Shown here: positions 18,991-27,935 of the stretch, piece after piece
Layout: the number at the start of each line of letters is the position of its first letter
Position numbering within the stretch: the first letter of the stretch is position 1
The notes under the pieces: model-generated
What the model saw: only the letters and a program-made list of their open reading frames with translations
Databases searched by the model: none
Told to the model about the DNA's origin: nothing
DNA from: Streptomyces sp. CBMA291
GTDB lineage: Bacteria > Actinomycetota > Actinomycetes > Streptomycetales > Streptomycetaceae
DNA: 57,821 bases
Reading direction: 5' to 3'
NCBI RefSeq assembly: GCF_014596525.1
Contig: NZ_MSJP01000108.1
Location: 1-57,821 of the forward strand
Translations under genes and position numbers: made by a program

Positions 18991-19422
18991 CTACGATCGA
19001 GGGACGCTGGCGGCCTTGCCGCCCATCACCTCGTCCTCGCCCTCTCCCACGATGCCCTCGACCTCCGTACCCGCGGGGGCGAGCAGGAAGACGTTCCGGT
19101 CGACGCGGTGCATCCCGCTGCCGAGCCCGAAGACCACGCCGCTGCTGAAGTCGAGGATGCGCTTGGCGACCTCGGTGTCGGCACTCGTAAGATCGAGGAG
19201 CACCGGGATCTGGGCAATGAGGTACTCGGCGACCTCGCGTGCGTCTGCGAACACCTGCACACGGATCACGACCATGCGGCGCTGTTCGGCGGATTCGTAC
19301 TGCTCGGGGATCGTGCGGTGGTCGACCCTGGACGGCCATTCGTCGCGACCGCGCAGGGGCACGACCTGGGCGAGGCCCTCCCACTGCTCGTCGGTGACGT
19401 CGTACCTCTCGTACCTACTCAT
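18991..19422 (-). CDS. SepF-like cell-division protein
   Basis: A 143-residue protein starting at ATG 19422 after GGATGGGG. Residues 45-130 are the SepF domain: VVIRVQVFADAREVAEYL, LLDLTSADTEVAKRILDFSSG and GVVFGLGSGMHRVDRNVFLL. SepF anchors FtsZ to the membrane. The usual N-terminal membrane-binding amphipathic helix is not evident (it begins MSRYERYDVTDEQW), and there is no dcw cluster nearby, so this is probably one of the SepF paralogues of Streptomyces (the SflA/SflB type) rather than the main SepF. Confidence 0.85.
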   Translation of the reverse strand: MSRYERYDVTDEQWEGLAQVVPLRGRDEWPSRVDHRTIPEQYESAEQRRMVVIRVQVFADAREVAEYLIAQIPVLLDLTSADTEVAKRILDFSSGVVFGLGSGMHRVDRNVFLLAPAGTEVEGIVGEGEDEVMGGKAASVPRS

Positions 19423-19532
19423 GGCCCCATCCTCCCGCTCCTCACCCGTTCGGCCCAACAACGACACGAGGTGATGACCGGGGACGACGCGCGGGGCGCG
19501 GGCCCCGGGCGCCGTGGGAGGTTCCGCGAAGG

Positions 19533-20753
19533 CTACGCGAAGATCTTGGAGAGCCTCCGGAGCCCTTCCCTGATCTCGTCCGCCGAGTGCGTGGTGAACG
19601 AGAGCCGCATCGCGCCCGGGTCCGGCTCGCCGCAGAAGAACGGCGCTCCCGGCACATACGCCACCTCGTGGCCGACGGCGGTCGCGAGCAGCGTCGTCGC
19701 GTCGTATCCCGCGGGCAGGGTCGCCCAGATGAACATGCCGCCCTCCGGCCTGTTCCACCGGCTGCCCTCCGGCAGCGCTCCGGCCAGCCCGTCGAGCATC
19801 GCGTCCCGGCGCTCCTGGTAGGCGGCGCGTATCACGGCGACATGCGCGTCGAGGTCGCTGTCCCGCAGGTAACGCGCGGCCGCGGCCTGGTCGATGGTCG
19901 AGGTGTGCAGGTCGGCGGCCTGCTTGGCGATCACGCAGGCGCGTCGCAGCCCGGCGGGGGCGCGCAGGTAGCCGAGGCGCAGCCCCGGTGCCATCACCTT
20001 GGAGAAGGAGCCGATCAGGGCGGTGCGGTCGGCGGCGACGGGGTCGGCGGCGACGAAGGGGACGCGCTCTCCTTCGTAGCGCAGCTCACCGTACGGGTCG
20101 TCCTCGACGATCCAGAAGCCGTGGCGTGCCGCGGCGGTGGCGACGGCGTGGCGCCGCTCGGCGGGCAGGGTGCGGCCCGTCGGGTTCTGGAAGGTGGGGA
20201 CGAGGTAGAGGAGGGTGGGCTGCTCGCGGACCGCGATCTCTTCGAGCGCCTCCGGGATGATGCCCTGGTCGTCAGTGGGGACGGGAACGATCCGGGCGCC
20301 CGCGAAGCCGAAGGTCTGGAGGGCCGCGAGGTAGCAGGGGTCCTCGACGAGGACGACGGAGCCGGGCTCGACGAGCGCGGTGGTCAGGAGCGTGAGGGCC
20401 TGCTGCGAGCCGGTGGTGACGAGCAGGTCGTCGGCCTCGGTGGGCAGATCGCGTGCGGTGAGCCGGGCGGCGACGGCCGTACGCAGTTCCGGGTCGCCCT
20501 CGGTCGTCGAGTACTGGAGCGCGTACTGCGGGTTCTCCGTCAGGGCGCGGTCGTACGCGGCCCGGAGGCCCTCGACGTCGAACAGTTCGGGGGCCGGGAG
20601 GCCGCCCGCGAAGTTGATCACCTCGGGCCGCGCGGTGAGTGCCAGGATCTCCCTTACCGGCGACGGACCGACGTCGGCCAGCCGGGAGGAGACGGCCGGG
20701 ACGGGGGCGGCGGAAGGGACATGGGGGGTCGCGGGCGCGGCGGCAGAAAGCAT
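19533..20753 (-). CDS. PLP-dependent aminotransferase, class I/II (LysN/MocR-aminotransferase type)
   Basis: A 406-residue fold-type I aminotransferase. INFAGGLPAPELFDVEGL near 45-62 and the YSTTEGDPELR segment near 83-93 are typical of the 2-aminoadipate/valine-type aminotransferases. The PLP lysine is in SFSKVMAPGLRLGYLRAP near 249-265, NPTGRTLP near 190 and WIVEDDPYGELRYEG near 215-230. No DNA-binding domain is fused. The first 20 residues are Ala/Pro-rich. Substrate not determined. Confidence 0.88.
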   Translation of the reverse strand: MLSAAAPATPHVPSAAPVPAVSSRLADVGPSPVREILALTARPEVINFAGGLPAPELFDVEGLRAAYDRALTENPQYALQYSTTEGDPELRTAVAARLTARDLPTEADDLLVTTGSQQALTLLTTALVEPGSVVLVEDPCYLAALQTFGFAGARIVPVPTDDQGIIPEALEEIAVREQPTLLYLVPTFQNPTGRTLPAERRHAVATAAARHGFWIVEDDPYGELRYEGERVPFVAADPVAADRTALIGSFSKVMAPGLRLGYLRAPAGLRRACVIAKQAADLHTSTIDQAAAARYLRDSDLDAHVAVIRAAYQERRDAMLDGLAGALPEGSRWNRPEGGMFIWATLPAGYDATTLLATAVGHEVAYVPGAPFFCGEPDPGAMRLSFTTHSADEIREGLRRLSKIFA

Positions 20754-20958
20754 GCTGTCAGCATATAGAGCGCCAAGGCACTGTCCAGATCCCGGGATTC
20801 CCTTCTGTCGCAGGCGAGTTGGGGTCGTCAGGGCCGCTGACCAGGGCGGGGCTCCGGGGCGCTTCGAAGCCGTCCGTCAGGTCCGGCGCGGGGTGGGGGC
20901 TGGTGGGGGTGTCCTCGTCGATCCCTACCCGCCGACATCCCGGCCGGAAACCACCCGG

Positions 20959-22218
20959 ATGATCGAACGCATGCTCGTCGCATCCGTGTCCGCCGTCGCA
21001 CTCGCCGTGGTGCTGCTCTGCGCCGTCGCCCGCCCGTTCGGCCTGCCCGAGGCCGTCTTCGCCGTACCCGCCGCCGGGGTCGTCCTCGCCGTGGGTGCGA
21101 TCACCCCCGGGGCGGTGCGCGAGGAGGCGGAACGTCTCGGTCCGGTGATCGGCTTCCTGGCCGCCGTCCTCGTCCTCGCGAAACTCTGCGACGACGAGGG
21201 GCTCTTCCAGGCGTGCGGCACCTGGACGGCCCGCTGGGCCGACCACAGGCCACACCGGCTGCTGGGCGCCGTGTTCGCCCTGGCTTCGTCGATCACCGCC
21301 GTCCTCAGTCTGGACGCGACGGTCGTCCTGCTCACTCCGGTGGTGTTCGTGACCGCCACCCGGATGGGCGCCCGCCCCGGACCGCACGTATACGCGAGCG
21401 CCCACCTCTCCAACACGGCCTCGCTGCTCCTGCCCGTGTCGAATCTGACGAACCTGCTCGCGTTCACGGCGAGCGGTCTCGGATTCACCCGGTTCGCCCT
21501 GCTGATGCTGCTCCCGTGGCTCACCGCGATCGCGGTCGAGTACGCCGTCTTCCGCCGCTTCTTCGCGCGCGATCTGGCCGCACCCGCGACCCCGGCCACT
21601 CCTCCCCCGGCAGCACCGCTTCCTCTGTTCGCCCTGCTCACCGTGGCGGGGACCCTCGGCGGCTTCGCGGTGGCCTCGGCGGCGGGGGTCGACCCGGCGT
21701 GGGCGGCGGCAGCGGGCGCAGGCGTCCTCGCCGTACGCGCGCTGGCCCGTCGGCGTACGACTCCGCGGGCTCTCGCGCGGTCGGCGGCGCTGCCGTTCCT
21801 CGCGTTCGTCCTGGCGTTGGGCGTCGTCGTACGGGCCGTCGTCGACAACGGTCTCGGGTCGGCCCTCTCCCACGTCCTGCCGGACGGCACCTCCCTTGCC
21901 GCGCTGCTCGGGATCGCCGCGATCGCCGCGGTCCTCGCCAACGTCATCAACAACCTTCCCGCGACCCTCGCCCTGGTCCCGCTGGTGGCGCCCTCGGGCC
22001 CGGGGGCGGTGCTCGCCGTGCTGCTCGGGGTGAACATCGGACCGAACCTCACCTACGCGGGCTCCCTCGCCACCCTCCTCTGGCGCCGCATCACCCAGGA
22101 GCACGGGCACCCCGTGGCCCTGCGGGAGTTCACCCTCCTCGGCCTCCTGACGGTTCCGGCAGTGCTGGCGTCGTCGACGGTGGCGCTGTGGCTGTCGCTC
22201 CGGCTCAGCGGCGGCTGA
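20959..22218 (+). CDS. ArsB/SLC13-type ion transporter
   Basis: A 419-residue integral membrane protein of the ion-transporter superfamily (arsenical pump ArsB and related). About ten to twelve hydrophobic helices are seen. Two inverted family motifs are present: LDATVVLLTPVVF (about 117-129) with SHLSNTASLLLPVSNLTNLL-like sequence next to it (about 150-170), and the second-half ANVINNLPATLALVPL (near 330) with GVNIGPNLTYAGSLATLLW (near 355-373). The first ATG is 20959; another ATG four codons on is possible. No arsR or arsC neighbour is seen, so the substrate is open. Confidence 0.85.
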   Translation: MIERMLVASVSAVALAVVLLCAVARPFGLPEAVFAVPAAGVVLAVGAITPGAVREEAERLGPVIGFLAAVLVLAKLCDDEGLFQACGTWTARWADHRPHRLLGAVFALASSITAVLSLDATVVLLTPVVFVTATRMGARPGPHVYASAHLSNTASLLLPVSNLTNLLAFTASGLGFTRFALLMLLPWLTAIAVEYAVFRRFFARDLAAPATPATPPPAAPLPLFALLTVAGTLGGFAVASAAGVDPAWAAAAGAGVLAVRALARRRTTPRALARSAALPFLAFVLALGVVVRAVVDNGLGSALSHVLPDGTSLAALLGIAAIAAVLANVINNLPATLALVPLVAPSGPGAVLAVLLGVNIGPNLTYAGSLATLLWRRITQEHGHPVALREFTLLGLLTVPAVLASSTVALWLSLRLSGG

Positions 22219-22282
22219 CGGTCCCGTCCGGCCCTGCCGACCCGCGAGTTCCTCGCCGTCCCGGGAACCCCGTGACCCGCTG

Positions 22283-22305
22283 CTACGTTCTACACCAACG
22301 TAGAA
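22283..22305. promoter_or_regulatory. Overlapping palindromes upstream of terB (TTCTAC-N6-GTAGAA box)
   Basis: TTCTACACCAACGTAGAA (22288-22305) has perfect six-base arms and an N6 spacer. A second, overlapping palindrome, CTACGTT-N7-AACGTAG, spans 22283-22303. The box ends 22 bases before the terB ATG, so a bound protein would block the promoter or early transcription. Two matching sites occur elsewhere in this window (42831-42848 and 47286-47303). Confidence 0.75.
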
Positions 22306-22327
22306 GTTATCGACGTCTGGAGTACTC

Positions 22328-22783
22328 ATGGCCCTGTGGGACCGCATCAAGGAATCCGCATCGACGATGCAGACCCAGCTGGTGGCGAAGAAGAACGACC
22401 TGAAGAGCGGCGCGTTCCGGGACGCGAGCATGGCCATGTGCGCGCTGGTCGCCGCCGCCGACGGCACGATCGACCCCGCCGAGCGCCGTCGCGTCGCCCA
22501 GCTCATCGCGACCAACGAGGTGCTTCAGAACTTCGACGCGATCGACCTCCAGCGCCGCTTCGACGACAACCTGAACAAGCTGACCGCCGACTTCGACTTC
22601 GGCAAGGTCAGCGTGCTCCAGGAGATCGCCAAGGCGAAGAAGAAGCCGGCCGAGGCCCGTGCCGTGGTCCAGATCGGCATCGTGATCGGCGGCGCCGACG
22701 GCGACTTCGACAAGACCGAGCAGGCGGTCGTCCGCGAGGCGTGCTTCACCCTGGACCTGCCGCCGCACGAGTTCGACCTGTAA
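22328..22783 (+). CDS. TerB-family tellurite-resistance protein
   Basis: A 151-residue all-helical TerB protein. It starts MALWDRIKESASTMQTQL and has the Asp/Glu-rich metal-binding repeats AAADGTIDPAERRRVA (about 42-57) and GGADGDFDKTEQAVVREA (about 119-136). TerB proteins belong to tellurite and general stress-response networks; usually they act with TerD-type Ca2+-binding proteins, not seen here. The ATG follows CTGGAG and the palindromic box lies just upstream. Confidence 0.9.
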   Translation: MALWDRIKESASTMQTQLVAKKNDLKSGAFRDASMAMCALVAAADGTIDPAERRRVAQLIATNEVLQNFDAIDLQRRFDDNLNKLTADFDFGKVSVLQEIAKAKKKPAEARAVVQIGIVIGGADGDFDKTEQAVVREACFTLDLPPHEFDL

Positions 22784-22806
22784 GGGACGGCTCGGGGAGA
22801 ACCCTT

Positions 22807-22828
22807 CCGGGCCGGGCGACCGGCCCGG
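22807..22828. terminator. Hairpin between terB and the M56 gene
   Basis: CCGGGCCGG and CCGGCCCGG form a perfect nine-base stem with a GCGA loop. It sits between the convergent terB (plus) and M56 peptidase (minus) genes and can serve both. Confidence 0.75.
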
Positions 22829-22989
22829 CGGGGCGGGCGGGCGACCCCGTACGAGAGGGGGCGCCCAGCCCAGCCCGACCCTGCCGCCAGGGCGTCAGGC
22901 CCGCACCGATGCCCGGCGACCGGTCCGCACCGCGCCCTCCTGCGACCGGTCACAAGAAGGCGGGCCGCTCGCGCCGAGAGCCCGCCGCA

Positions 22990-23922
22990 CTACATCGGCG
23001 CCGCGACCCCGCGCAGGACGAGGATCAGCGTGACCGCAGAGTTCGCGGAAGCCAGCGCGGACACTGTCGTGCCGAAGGCGGCGCACCACGCGGCCAGCCC
23101 TGCGGCTGTCCAGGCCGGCGGCCAGGCCCGGCCGGCCGGGGCCGGACGCATCAGGGCCGCGACTCTGCGGGGCACCGGACCCGCGCCCGCCAGGGCGGGA
23201 AGCGTGGCGGCGGGGGCGCGGGGCGCCAGCAGCGCCGCCTTGCCGATGGCGCGGGCGACGGCGCGACGGCTGCCGACCTCGGCGGCCGCCTCCTCGTCGG
23301 CCCAGCGTTCGGCGGTGTACGAGACGGCGGTACGCAGCGGCCGCAGGAACGGGTTCGCCCGCGCCGCGAGAAGGACCGTCAGAAGATGCCGGTGATGACG
23401 CCCGGCCAGATGGGCGCGCTCATGGGCGAAGAGGGCACGTCGCTCGGCCGAGGTCAGCCCGGTGAGCATGCCGGTGCTGACGACGATCCGCCCACGTCCG
23501 CCGGGCAGCGCGTACGCGTACGGAGTGCGGTCCGGCAGTACCGCGACGGATGTCGGCGGCAGCCCGGCGAGCGCGCCCGCCGCCCGGCGGCGCATCCGGA
23601 GCTGACGCCAGGCCGCCACTCCGCAGGAGACGAGGACCGCGAGGAGGGCGGGGATCGCCGCGCGACCGACGATCTCGTCGTACGGAAGGGCCGCCCGCAC
23701 ATCAGGGTCGGACCAGCTGTCGGGGAGCGGGTTGCCGGGCAGTTGGGCGGTACCGACGATCATGAGCAGGCCGAGACAGAGCGTGCTGCACACGGCAAAG
23801 ACGCCCGCGACGGCGGAGAGCAGCCGGGTGGCGGTCCGGGGATCGAGCCGCTGTTCCGCGAGGCGGGCGACCGGCCACGCGGTGAGCGGGAGGACCAGGG
23901 GGAGGAAGACGAAGACGCCCAT
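22990..23922 (-). CDS. M56 family (BlaR1/MecR1-like) membrane metallopeptidase
   Basis: A 310-residue protein with four to five transmembrane helices and the zinc motif HERAH (about 167-171) in the cytoplasmic loop, preceded by LPDRTPYAYALPGG and followed by the E in ERWADEEAAAE. This is the M56 (BlaR1/MecR1) type peptidase but without an extracellular penicillin-binding sensor domain. Its ATG at 23922 lies 5 bases after the BlaI-like stop and follows a strong AGGAGGAAGG site, so it is cotranscribed with the regulator. In the BlaR/BlaI model the peptidase inactivates the repressor; the inducing signal here is unknown. Confidence 0.88.
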   Translation of the reverse strand: MGVFVFLPLVLPLTAWPVARLAEQRLDPRTATRLLSAVAGVFAVCSTLCLGLLMIVGTAQLPGNPLPDSWSDPDVRAALPYDEIVGRAAIPALLAVLVSCGVAAWRQLRMRRRAAGALAGLPPTSVAVLPDRTPYAYALPGGRGRIVVSTGMLTGLTSAERRALFAHERAHLAGRHHRHLLTVLLAARANPFLRPLRTAVSYTAERWADEEAAAEVGSRRAVARAIGKAALLAPRAPAATLPALAGAGPVPRRVAALMRPAPAGRAWPPAWTAAGLAAWCAAFGTTVSALASANSAVTLILVLRGVAAPM

Positions 23923-23927
23923 GACGG

Positions 23928-24332
23928 TCAGCCTTCCTCCTCCTCGGCGTTCTGGGCGAGGAGTTCACGAAGGAGTCGCTCTTCGTTCGGCGAGAGTGCG
24001 GTGACGAAGCTGGCCAGGACCGCCTGACGATCGGCTTCGGCGTCCAGCACCCGGCGCATGCGCAGGGCGGCGAGCCCGGCTTCGTCGGCGACGGCCGTCC
24101 AGTGGAATGAGCGTCCGGCGCGCTCGCTTTCGACGGCACCCTTCGTCCGGAGACGGGTGAGGATGGTGATGACGGTGGTGTAGGCGAGGCCGCCGCCGAG
24201 GCGCTCGCGCACCCAGGCCACCGGGACCGGTTCGGATGCCTCGCGCAGTGCGGCGAGCACCTGGGTCTCCAGTTCGCCCTGTGCTCGTCTGCGCGGGAAG
24301 GGCCCAGCCCCACCCTCGCTCCGGTCCGTCAT
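23928..24332 (-). CDS. BlaI/MecI/CopY-family transcriptional repressor
   Basis: A 134-residue winged-helix repressor starting at ATG 24332 after AGGAGGGCG. The core (about 18-75) reads LETQVLAALREASEPVPVAWVRERL then LAYTTVITILTRLRTKGAVE, the characteristic DNA-binding helix and wing. The dimerisation half is helical and ends with an acidic EEEEG tail. It controls its own operon with the M56 peptidase and probably other genes; candidate palindromes lie directly upstream. Confidence 0.92.
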   Translation of the reverse strand: MTDRSEGGAGPFPRRRAQGELETQVLAALREASEPVPVAWVRERLGGGLAYTTVITILTRLRTKGAVESERAGRSFHWTAVADEAGLAALRMRRVLDAEADRQAVLASFVTALSPNEERLLRELLAQNAEEEEG

Positions 24333-24384
24333 TCGTCGCCCTCCTCGGCTTCGGATCAGCGACTCATCGTACTGAACGGCCGCG

Positions 24385-24418
24385 TCCCCTAGGGGAGTCA
24401 ATGGGTGACAACACCCAT
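24385..24418. promoter_or_regulatory. Two palindromes in the divergent blaI-type/NfeD-like promoter region
   Basis: TCCCCTAGGGGA (24385-24396) is a perfect 12-base palindrome. ATGGGTGACAACACCCAT (24401-24418) has perfect seven-base arms around ACAA. They lie 53 bases upstream of the BlaI-like start and about 100 bases before the NfeD-like gene, so they could be operators for either promoter. Neither matches the TTCTACA box. Confidence 0.5.
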
Positions 24419-24515
24419 ATCCCCCAGGACTTCCGCGTGGAACAATTCTCGATAAGGAAAGAGATCTAAAGGGATCGAGAGGGACCGCGACAGAACCAGA
24501 GGGGGATCGGTTCGC

Positions 24516-25007
24516 ATGGGATGGTTTCTGGGATTCGGTATCGCGGGACTGGTCGTCCTCGCGCTCTCCCTCGTCTTCGACGGGCTTCTGGAAAGCCTGG
24601 GCGGCGGTCTCGACGGATTCCTCTCGCTGCCGGTGATCGCCGGTTTCGTCTCGGCGCTCGGTTTCACCGGGGCGATCGTGACGGGCGCGACCGGCGCCGG
24701 GGTGCTCGTCGCTACCCTCGTCGGGGTCGCCGCCGGTGTTCTCGCGGGCTGGTCGACCTGGTGGTTCGGCAGGACTCTGATACGTGACGGGGATGCGCCC
24801 GCGCCCCGGGGAGAAGACCTGACGGGCACGTCGGGCGCGGTGGTCACGGCGATACCCGCCGAGGGGTACGGCGAGGTTCTGCTGTATCTCGCGGGGCAGC
24901 CGGTGAAGTACGCGGCGAAGTCGGCCACGCCGGTCGCCCGGGGCTCCCGGGTCTGGGTGGACGCGGTTCTGTCGCCCACCTCGGTGACCGTCCGCCCCGT
25001 CGACTGA
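24516..25007 (+). CDS. NfeD-like membrane protein
   Basis: A 163-residue protein. Two or three hydrophobic helices (about 2-20, 37-60, 60-82) are followed by an OB-like beta domain (105-163) containing GTSGAVVTAIPAEGYGEVLL and a valine-rich end SPTSVTVRPVD. This is the short NfeD type that usually pairs with a flotillin gene, and a flotillin follows after about 150 bases. ATG 24516 follows AGAGGGGG. Confidence 0.85.
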   Translation: MGWFLGFGIAGLVVLALSLVFDGLLESLGGGLDGFLSLPVIAGFVSALGFTGAIVTGATGAGVLVATLVGVAAGVLAGWSTWWFGRTLIRDGDAPAPRGEDLTGTSGAVVTAIPAEGYGEVLLYLAGQPVKYAAKSATPVARGSRVWVDAVLSPTSVTVRPVD

Positions 25008-25019
25008 CGACACCACTCT

Positions 25020-25150
25020 CCCGGTACTCCCCCTTTCCGGAATCCTCCTTTCCCGACCCCGCCCCACATTCTTTCCCTTCTCTCCTCTCCCCCTCTCTCC
25101 TCCCCCCCGCCCCCTTCGTACCTGTCCTTCCGCTCATTTCATTCAAGGGG
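25020..25150 (+). other. Polypyrimidine tract between NfeD-like and flotillin genes
   Basis: About 120 bases on the plus strand are nearly all C and T, with repeated CTCTCC and CCCCC runs. It lies in the leader of the flotillin gene. No hairpin or open frame was seen. Confidence 0.6.
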
Positions 25151-25158
25151 ATTTCTTC

Positions 25159-26628
25159 ATGAGCCCTGTCCTCACCGCCGTGGTGGGCATCGTCGCCCTC
25201 GTCGTGCTGCTCGGCCTCGTCGTCGTCACGCGCTACAAGGTCGCCGGTCCCAGCGAGGCGTTCATCATCACCGGCCGGCGTGGCAAGAAGGCCACCGATC
25301 CCGCGACCGGCCGGGTGTTCACCGACAACAGCGGCCAGAAGGTCGTGGTGGGTGGCGGAGTGTTCGTCATCCCGTTCGTGCAGCAGAAGTACACCCTCGA
25401 CCTGTCGAGCCGGCACATTCCGGTGGCCGTACGCGGCGCGGTCACCCTGCGCGGGGTGAAGGCGAACCTGGAGGGGGTCGCGATCGTCAAGGTCGGCGGC
25501 AACGAGGACTCGATACGGGCGGCGGCGCAGCGGTTCCTGATGCAGCAGAACGGGATCGTCGGCTTCACCCAGGAGGTGCTGTCCGGGGCGCTGCGCTCCA
25601 TCGTGGGCCGTATGTCGGTCGAGGACATCATCCGGGACCGGGCCGCCTTCGCCGGGCAGGTCGCCGAGGAGGCGGAGGCCAGCCTCTCCGGGCAGGGCCT
25701 GATCCTGGACGCCTTCCAGATCCAGGACATCACCACCGAGGGCTCCTACCTGGAGGACCTGGGGCGCCCCGAGGCCGCCCGTGCCAAGCAGGAGGCGGAC
25801 ATCGCCGAGGCCGTCGCCCGGCGCGCCGCCGAGCAGGCGCGGCTGAAGGCCGAGGAGGAGATCGCGATCGCCCAGCGGACGCTGTATCTGAAGCAGGCCG
25901 AGATCAAGGCCCAGACCGACGAGGCGGCCGCCCAGGCGAACGCGGCGGGTCCGCTCGCCGAGGCCGCACGTCAGCAGGACATCCTGACGGAGCAGGAGAA
26001 GGTGGCCGCGCGCCAGGCCGAACTCACCGACCGTCAGCTCGACACCGAGGTCCGCAAGCCGGCCGACGCGGCCCGCTACCAGGCCGAGCAGGAGGCCGAG
26101 GCCCGCCGGATCGCCCTGGTGAAGGAGGCGGAGGCGGACGCGCAGCGGGCCAGGCTCACCGGTGAGGGTGAGAAGGCCCACCGCGCGGCCCTCGCCGACG
26201 CCGTACGGATCGAGGGCGAGGCCCAGGCCGCGGCGATCGCCGCAAAGGGCTCCGCCGAGGCCGAGGCGATGGAGAAGAAGGCCGACGCCTTCGACCGGTA
26301 CGGCGACGCGGCCGTGCTGCAAATGCTCGTCGAGGTACTGCCGCAGGTGGTGGCGAAGGCCTCCGAGCCTCTGTCGGCGATCGACAAGATGACGGTCATC
26401 TCCACCGACGGGGCGAGCCGCTTGTCCCGTACGGTCACCGACAACGTCGCCCAGGGCATGGAGCTGCTCTCCTCCACCACGGGAGTGGACCTCGCGACGC
26501 TGCTCCAGGGCTTCACGCGGAAGGACGCCGGTGGCGCCAGTCAGGAAGCCGTCCGCGGGGACGCGGCTCGTCGGGAAGCCGTCAGGCGGGAAGCGGTCGA
26601 GCCGGAGTCGATAGCGATATCGGACTGA
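25159..26628 (+). CDS. Flotillin (SPFH domain) protein
   Basis: A 489-residue flotillin. A single N-terminal membrane helix (5-25) leads into the SPFH domain (about 28-200: GPSEAFIITGRRGKK at the start, GVFVIPFVQQKYTLDLSSRHIPV near 73-95). A long Ala/Glu/Lys/Arg coiled coil follows (about 205-375), then the conserved flotillin C terminus. It assembles in membrane microdomains. The ATG at 25159 follows AAGGGGA. The final 30 residues contain two short RREAV repeats. It is downstream of the NfeD-like gene, a typical pair. Confidence 0.92.
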   Translation: MSPVLTAVVGIVALVVLLGLVVVTRYKVAGPSEAFIITGRRGKKATDPATGRVFTDNSGQKVVVGGGVFVIPFVQQKYTLDLSSRHIPVAVRGAVTLRGVKANLEGVAIVKVGGNEDSIRAAAQRFLMQQNGIVGFTQEVLSGALRSIVGRMSVEDIIRDRAAFAGQVAEEAEASLSGQGLILDAFQIQDITTEGSYLEDLGRPEAARAKQEADIAEAVARRAAEQARLKAEEEIAIAQRTLYLKQAEIKAQTDEAAAQANAAGPLAEAARQQDILTEQEKVAARQAELTDRQLDTEVRKPADAARYQAEQEAEARRIALVKEAEADAQRARLTGEGEKAHRAALADAVRIEGEAQAAAIAAKGSAEAEAMEKKADAFDRYGDAAVLQMLVEVLPQVVAKASEPLSAIDKMTVISTDGASRLSRTVTDNVAQGMELLSSTTGVDLATLLQGFTRKDAGGASQEAVRGDAARREAVRREAVEPESIAISD

Positions 26629-26680
26629 GCCGTACGCCGCCGCTCACCCGCTCGTTCACGCGGCCGGTGGACCCCGTCGG

Positions 26681-27928
26681 TCACACGACGCGGTCGGCGG
26701 ACTCCGTGTCCCGCACGGGCCCGGGAAGCGTCTCCGGGGCGGCGGCAGGCTCGGGTTCGAGGGCCGCGGAGGTCCGGCGCCGGATGAAGTAGGCGGCGAC
26801 CGGCTCGGTGAAGCGGGCGGTGAGCGGACCGATCACCACGAGGATGAGGACATAGGCGGTGGCGAAGGGCCCCAACTGGGGCTCCACCCCGGCGGTGACG
26901 GCGAGTCCGGCGATGACGATGGAGAACTCGCCGCGTGCCACCAGGGTGCCGCCCGCCCGCCAGCGTCCCTTGGCGCCGATGCCGGCGCGACCGGCAGCCC
27001 AGTAGCCGGTGGCGATCTTCGTGAGCATGGTGACGAAGGCCAGCGCGAGCGCCGGGACGATCACCGGGGGGATGCTGGTCGGGTCGGTGTGCAGTCCGAA
27101 GAAGACGAAGAACACCGCGGCGAACAGGTCCCGCAGGGGGCTCAGCAGGGTGTGGGCTCCCTCGGCGACCTCCCCGGACAGGGCGATGCCGACGAGGAAC
27201 GCGCCGACGGCGGCGGACACCTGGAGCTGCTGGGCGACTCCGGCGACGAGCAGCGTCAGGCCGAGAACCACGAGGAGGAGCTTCTCCGGGTCGTCGCTGG
27301 AGACGAACCGGGAGATCAGACGCCCGTAGCGGAGGGCGACGAAGAGCACGAGGCCCGCCACGCCCAGGGCGACGGCGAGCGTCACACTGCCGGCCGCGAG
27401 ACCGACCCCGGCGAGCAGGGCCGTGATGATCGGCAGGTAGACCGCCATGGCGAGGTCTTCGAGGACCAGGATGCTGAGGATCACCGGGGTCTCCCGGTTG
27501 CCGAGGCGTCCCAGGTCGCCGAGGACCTTGGCGATGACTCCGGAGGAGGAGACCCAGGTGACACCGGCGAGGACGACGGCGGCGACCGGCCCCCAGCCGA
27601 GCAGCAGCGCGGCGGCCGCACCGGGCAGGGCGTTGAGGGCGAAGTCGACGAGACCGGCGGGGTACTGGGTCTTGAGGTTGGAGACGAGATCGCTCGCCGT
27701 GTACTCCAGACCCAGCATGAGGAGCAGCAGGATGACGCCGATCTCGGCGCCGATGGCGACGAACTCGTCACTGGCGTTGAACGGCAGCAGGCCGCCCTTG
27801 CCGAAGGCGAGCCCCGCGAGGAGGTAGAGGGGAATGGGAGAGAACCGGAGCCGTCCGGCGAGTCGTCCGAGCAGGCCGAGCCCGAGGATGATCGCGCCGA
27901 ATTCGATCAGGAAGACCGCGGAATGCAC
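26681..27928 (-). CDS. CPA2 K+/H+ antiporter (KhtU-like)
   Basis: A 415-residue transporter with about twelve membrane helices. The NhaA/KefB-type core shows GLEYTASDLV, GVTWVSSSGVIAKVLGDLG and LVLEDLAMAVYLPIITALLAG; the last contains the conserved Glu-Asp. The ion-binding repeats GAFLVGIALSGEVAE and FVFFGLHTDP follow. GTG 27928 is preceded by GAGTGAGGA and lies 7 bases after the stop of the regulatory-subunit gene, so it is cotranscribed with it. Confidence 0.9.
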   Translation of the reverse strand: MHSAVFLIEFGAIILGLGLLGRLAGRLRFSPIPLYLLAGLAFGKGGLLPFNASDEFVAIGAEIGVILLLLMLGLEYTASDLVSNLKTQYPAGLVDFALNALPGAAAALLLGWGPVAAVVLAGVTWVSSSGVIAKVLGDLGRLGNRETPVILSILVLEDLAMAVYLPIITALLAGVGLAAGSVTLAVALGVAGLVLFVALRYGRLISRFVSSDDPEKLLLVVLGLTLLVAGVAQQLQVSAAVGAFLVGIALSGEVAEGAHTLLSPLRDLFAAVFFVFFGLHTDPTSIPPVIVPALALAFVTMLTKIATGYWAAGRAGIGAKGRWRAGGTLVARGEFSIVIAGLAVTAGVEPQLGPFATAYVLILVVIGPLTARFTEPVAAYFIRRRTSAALEPEPAAAPETLPGPVRDTESADRVV

Positions 27929-27935
27929 GCCGTCC

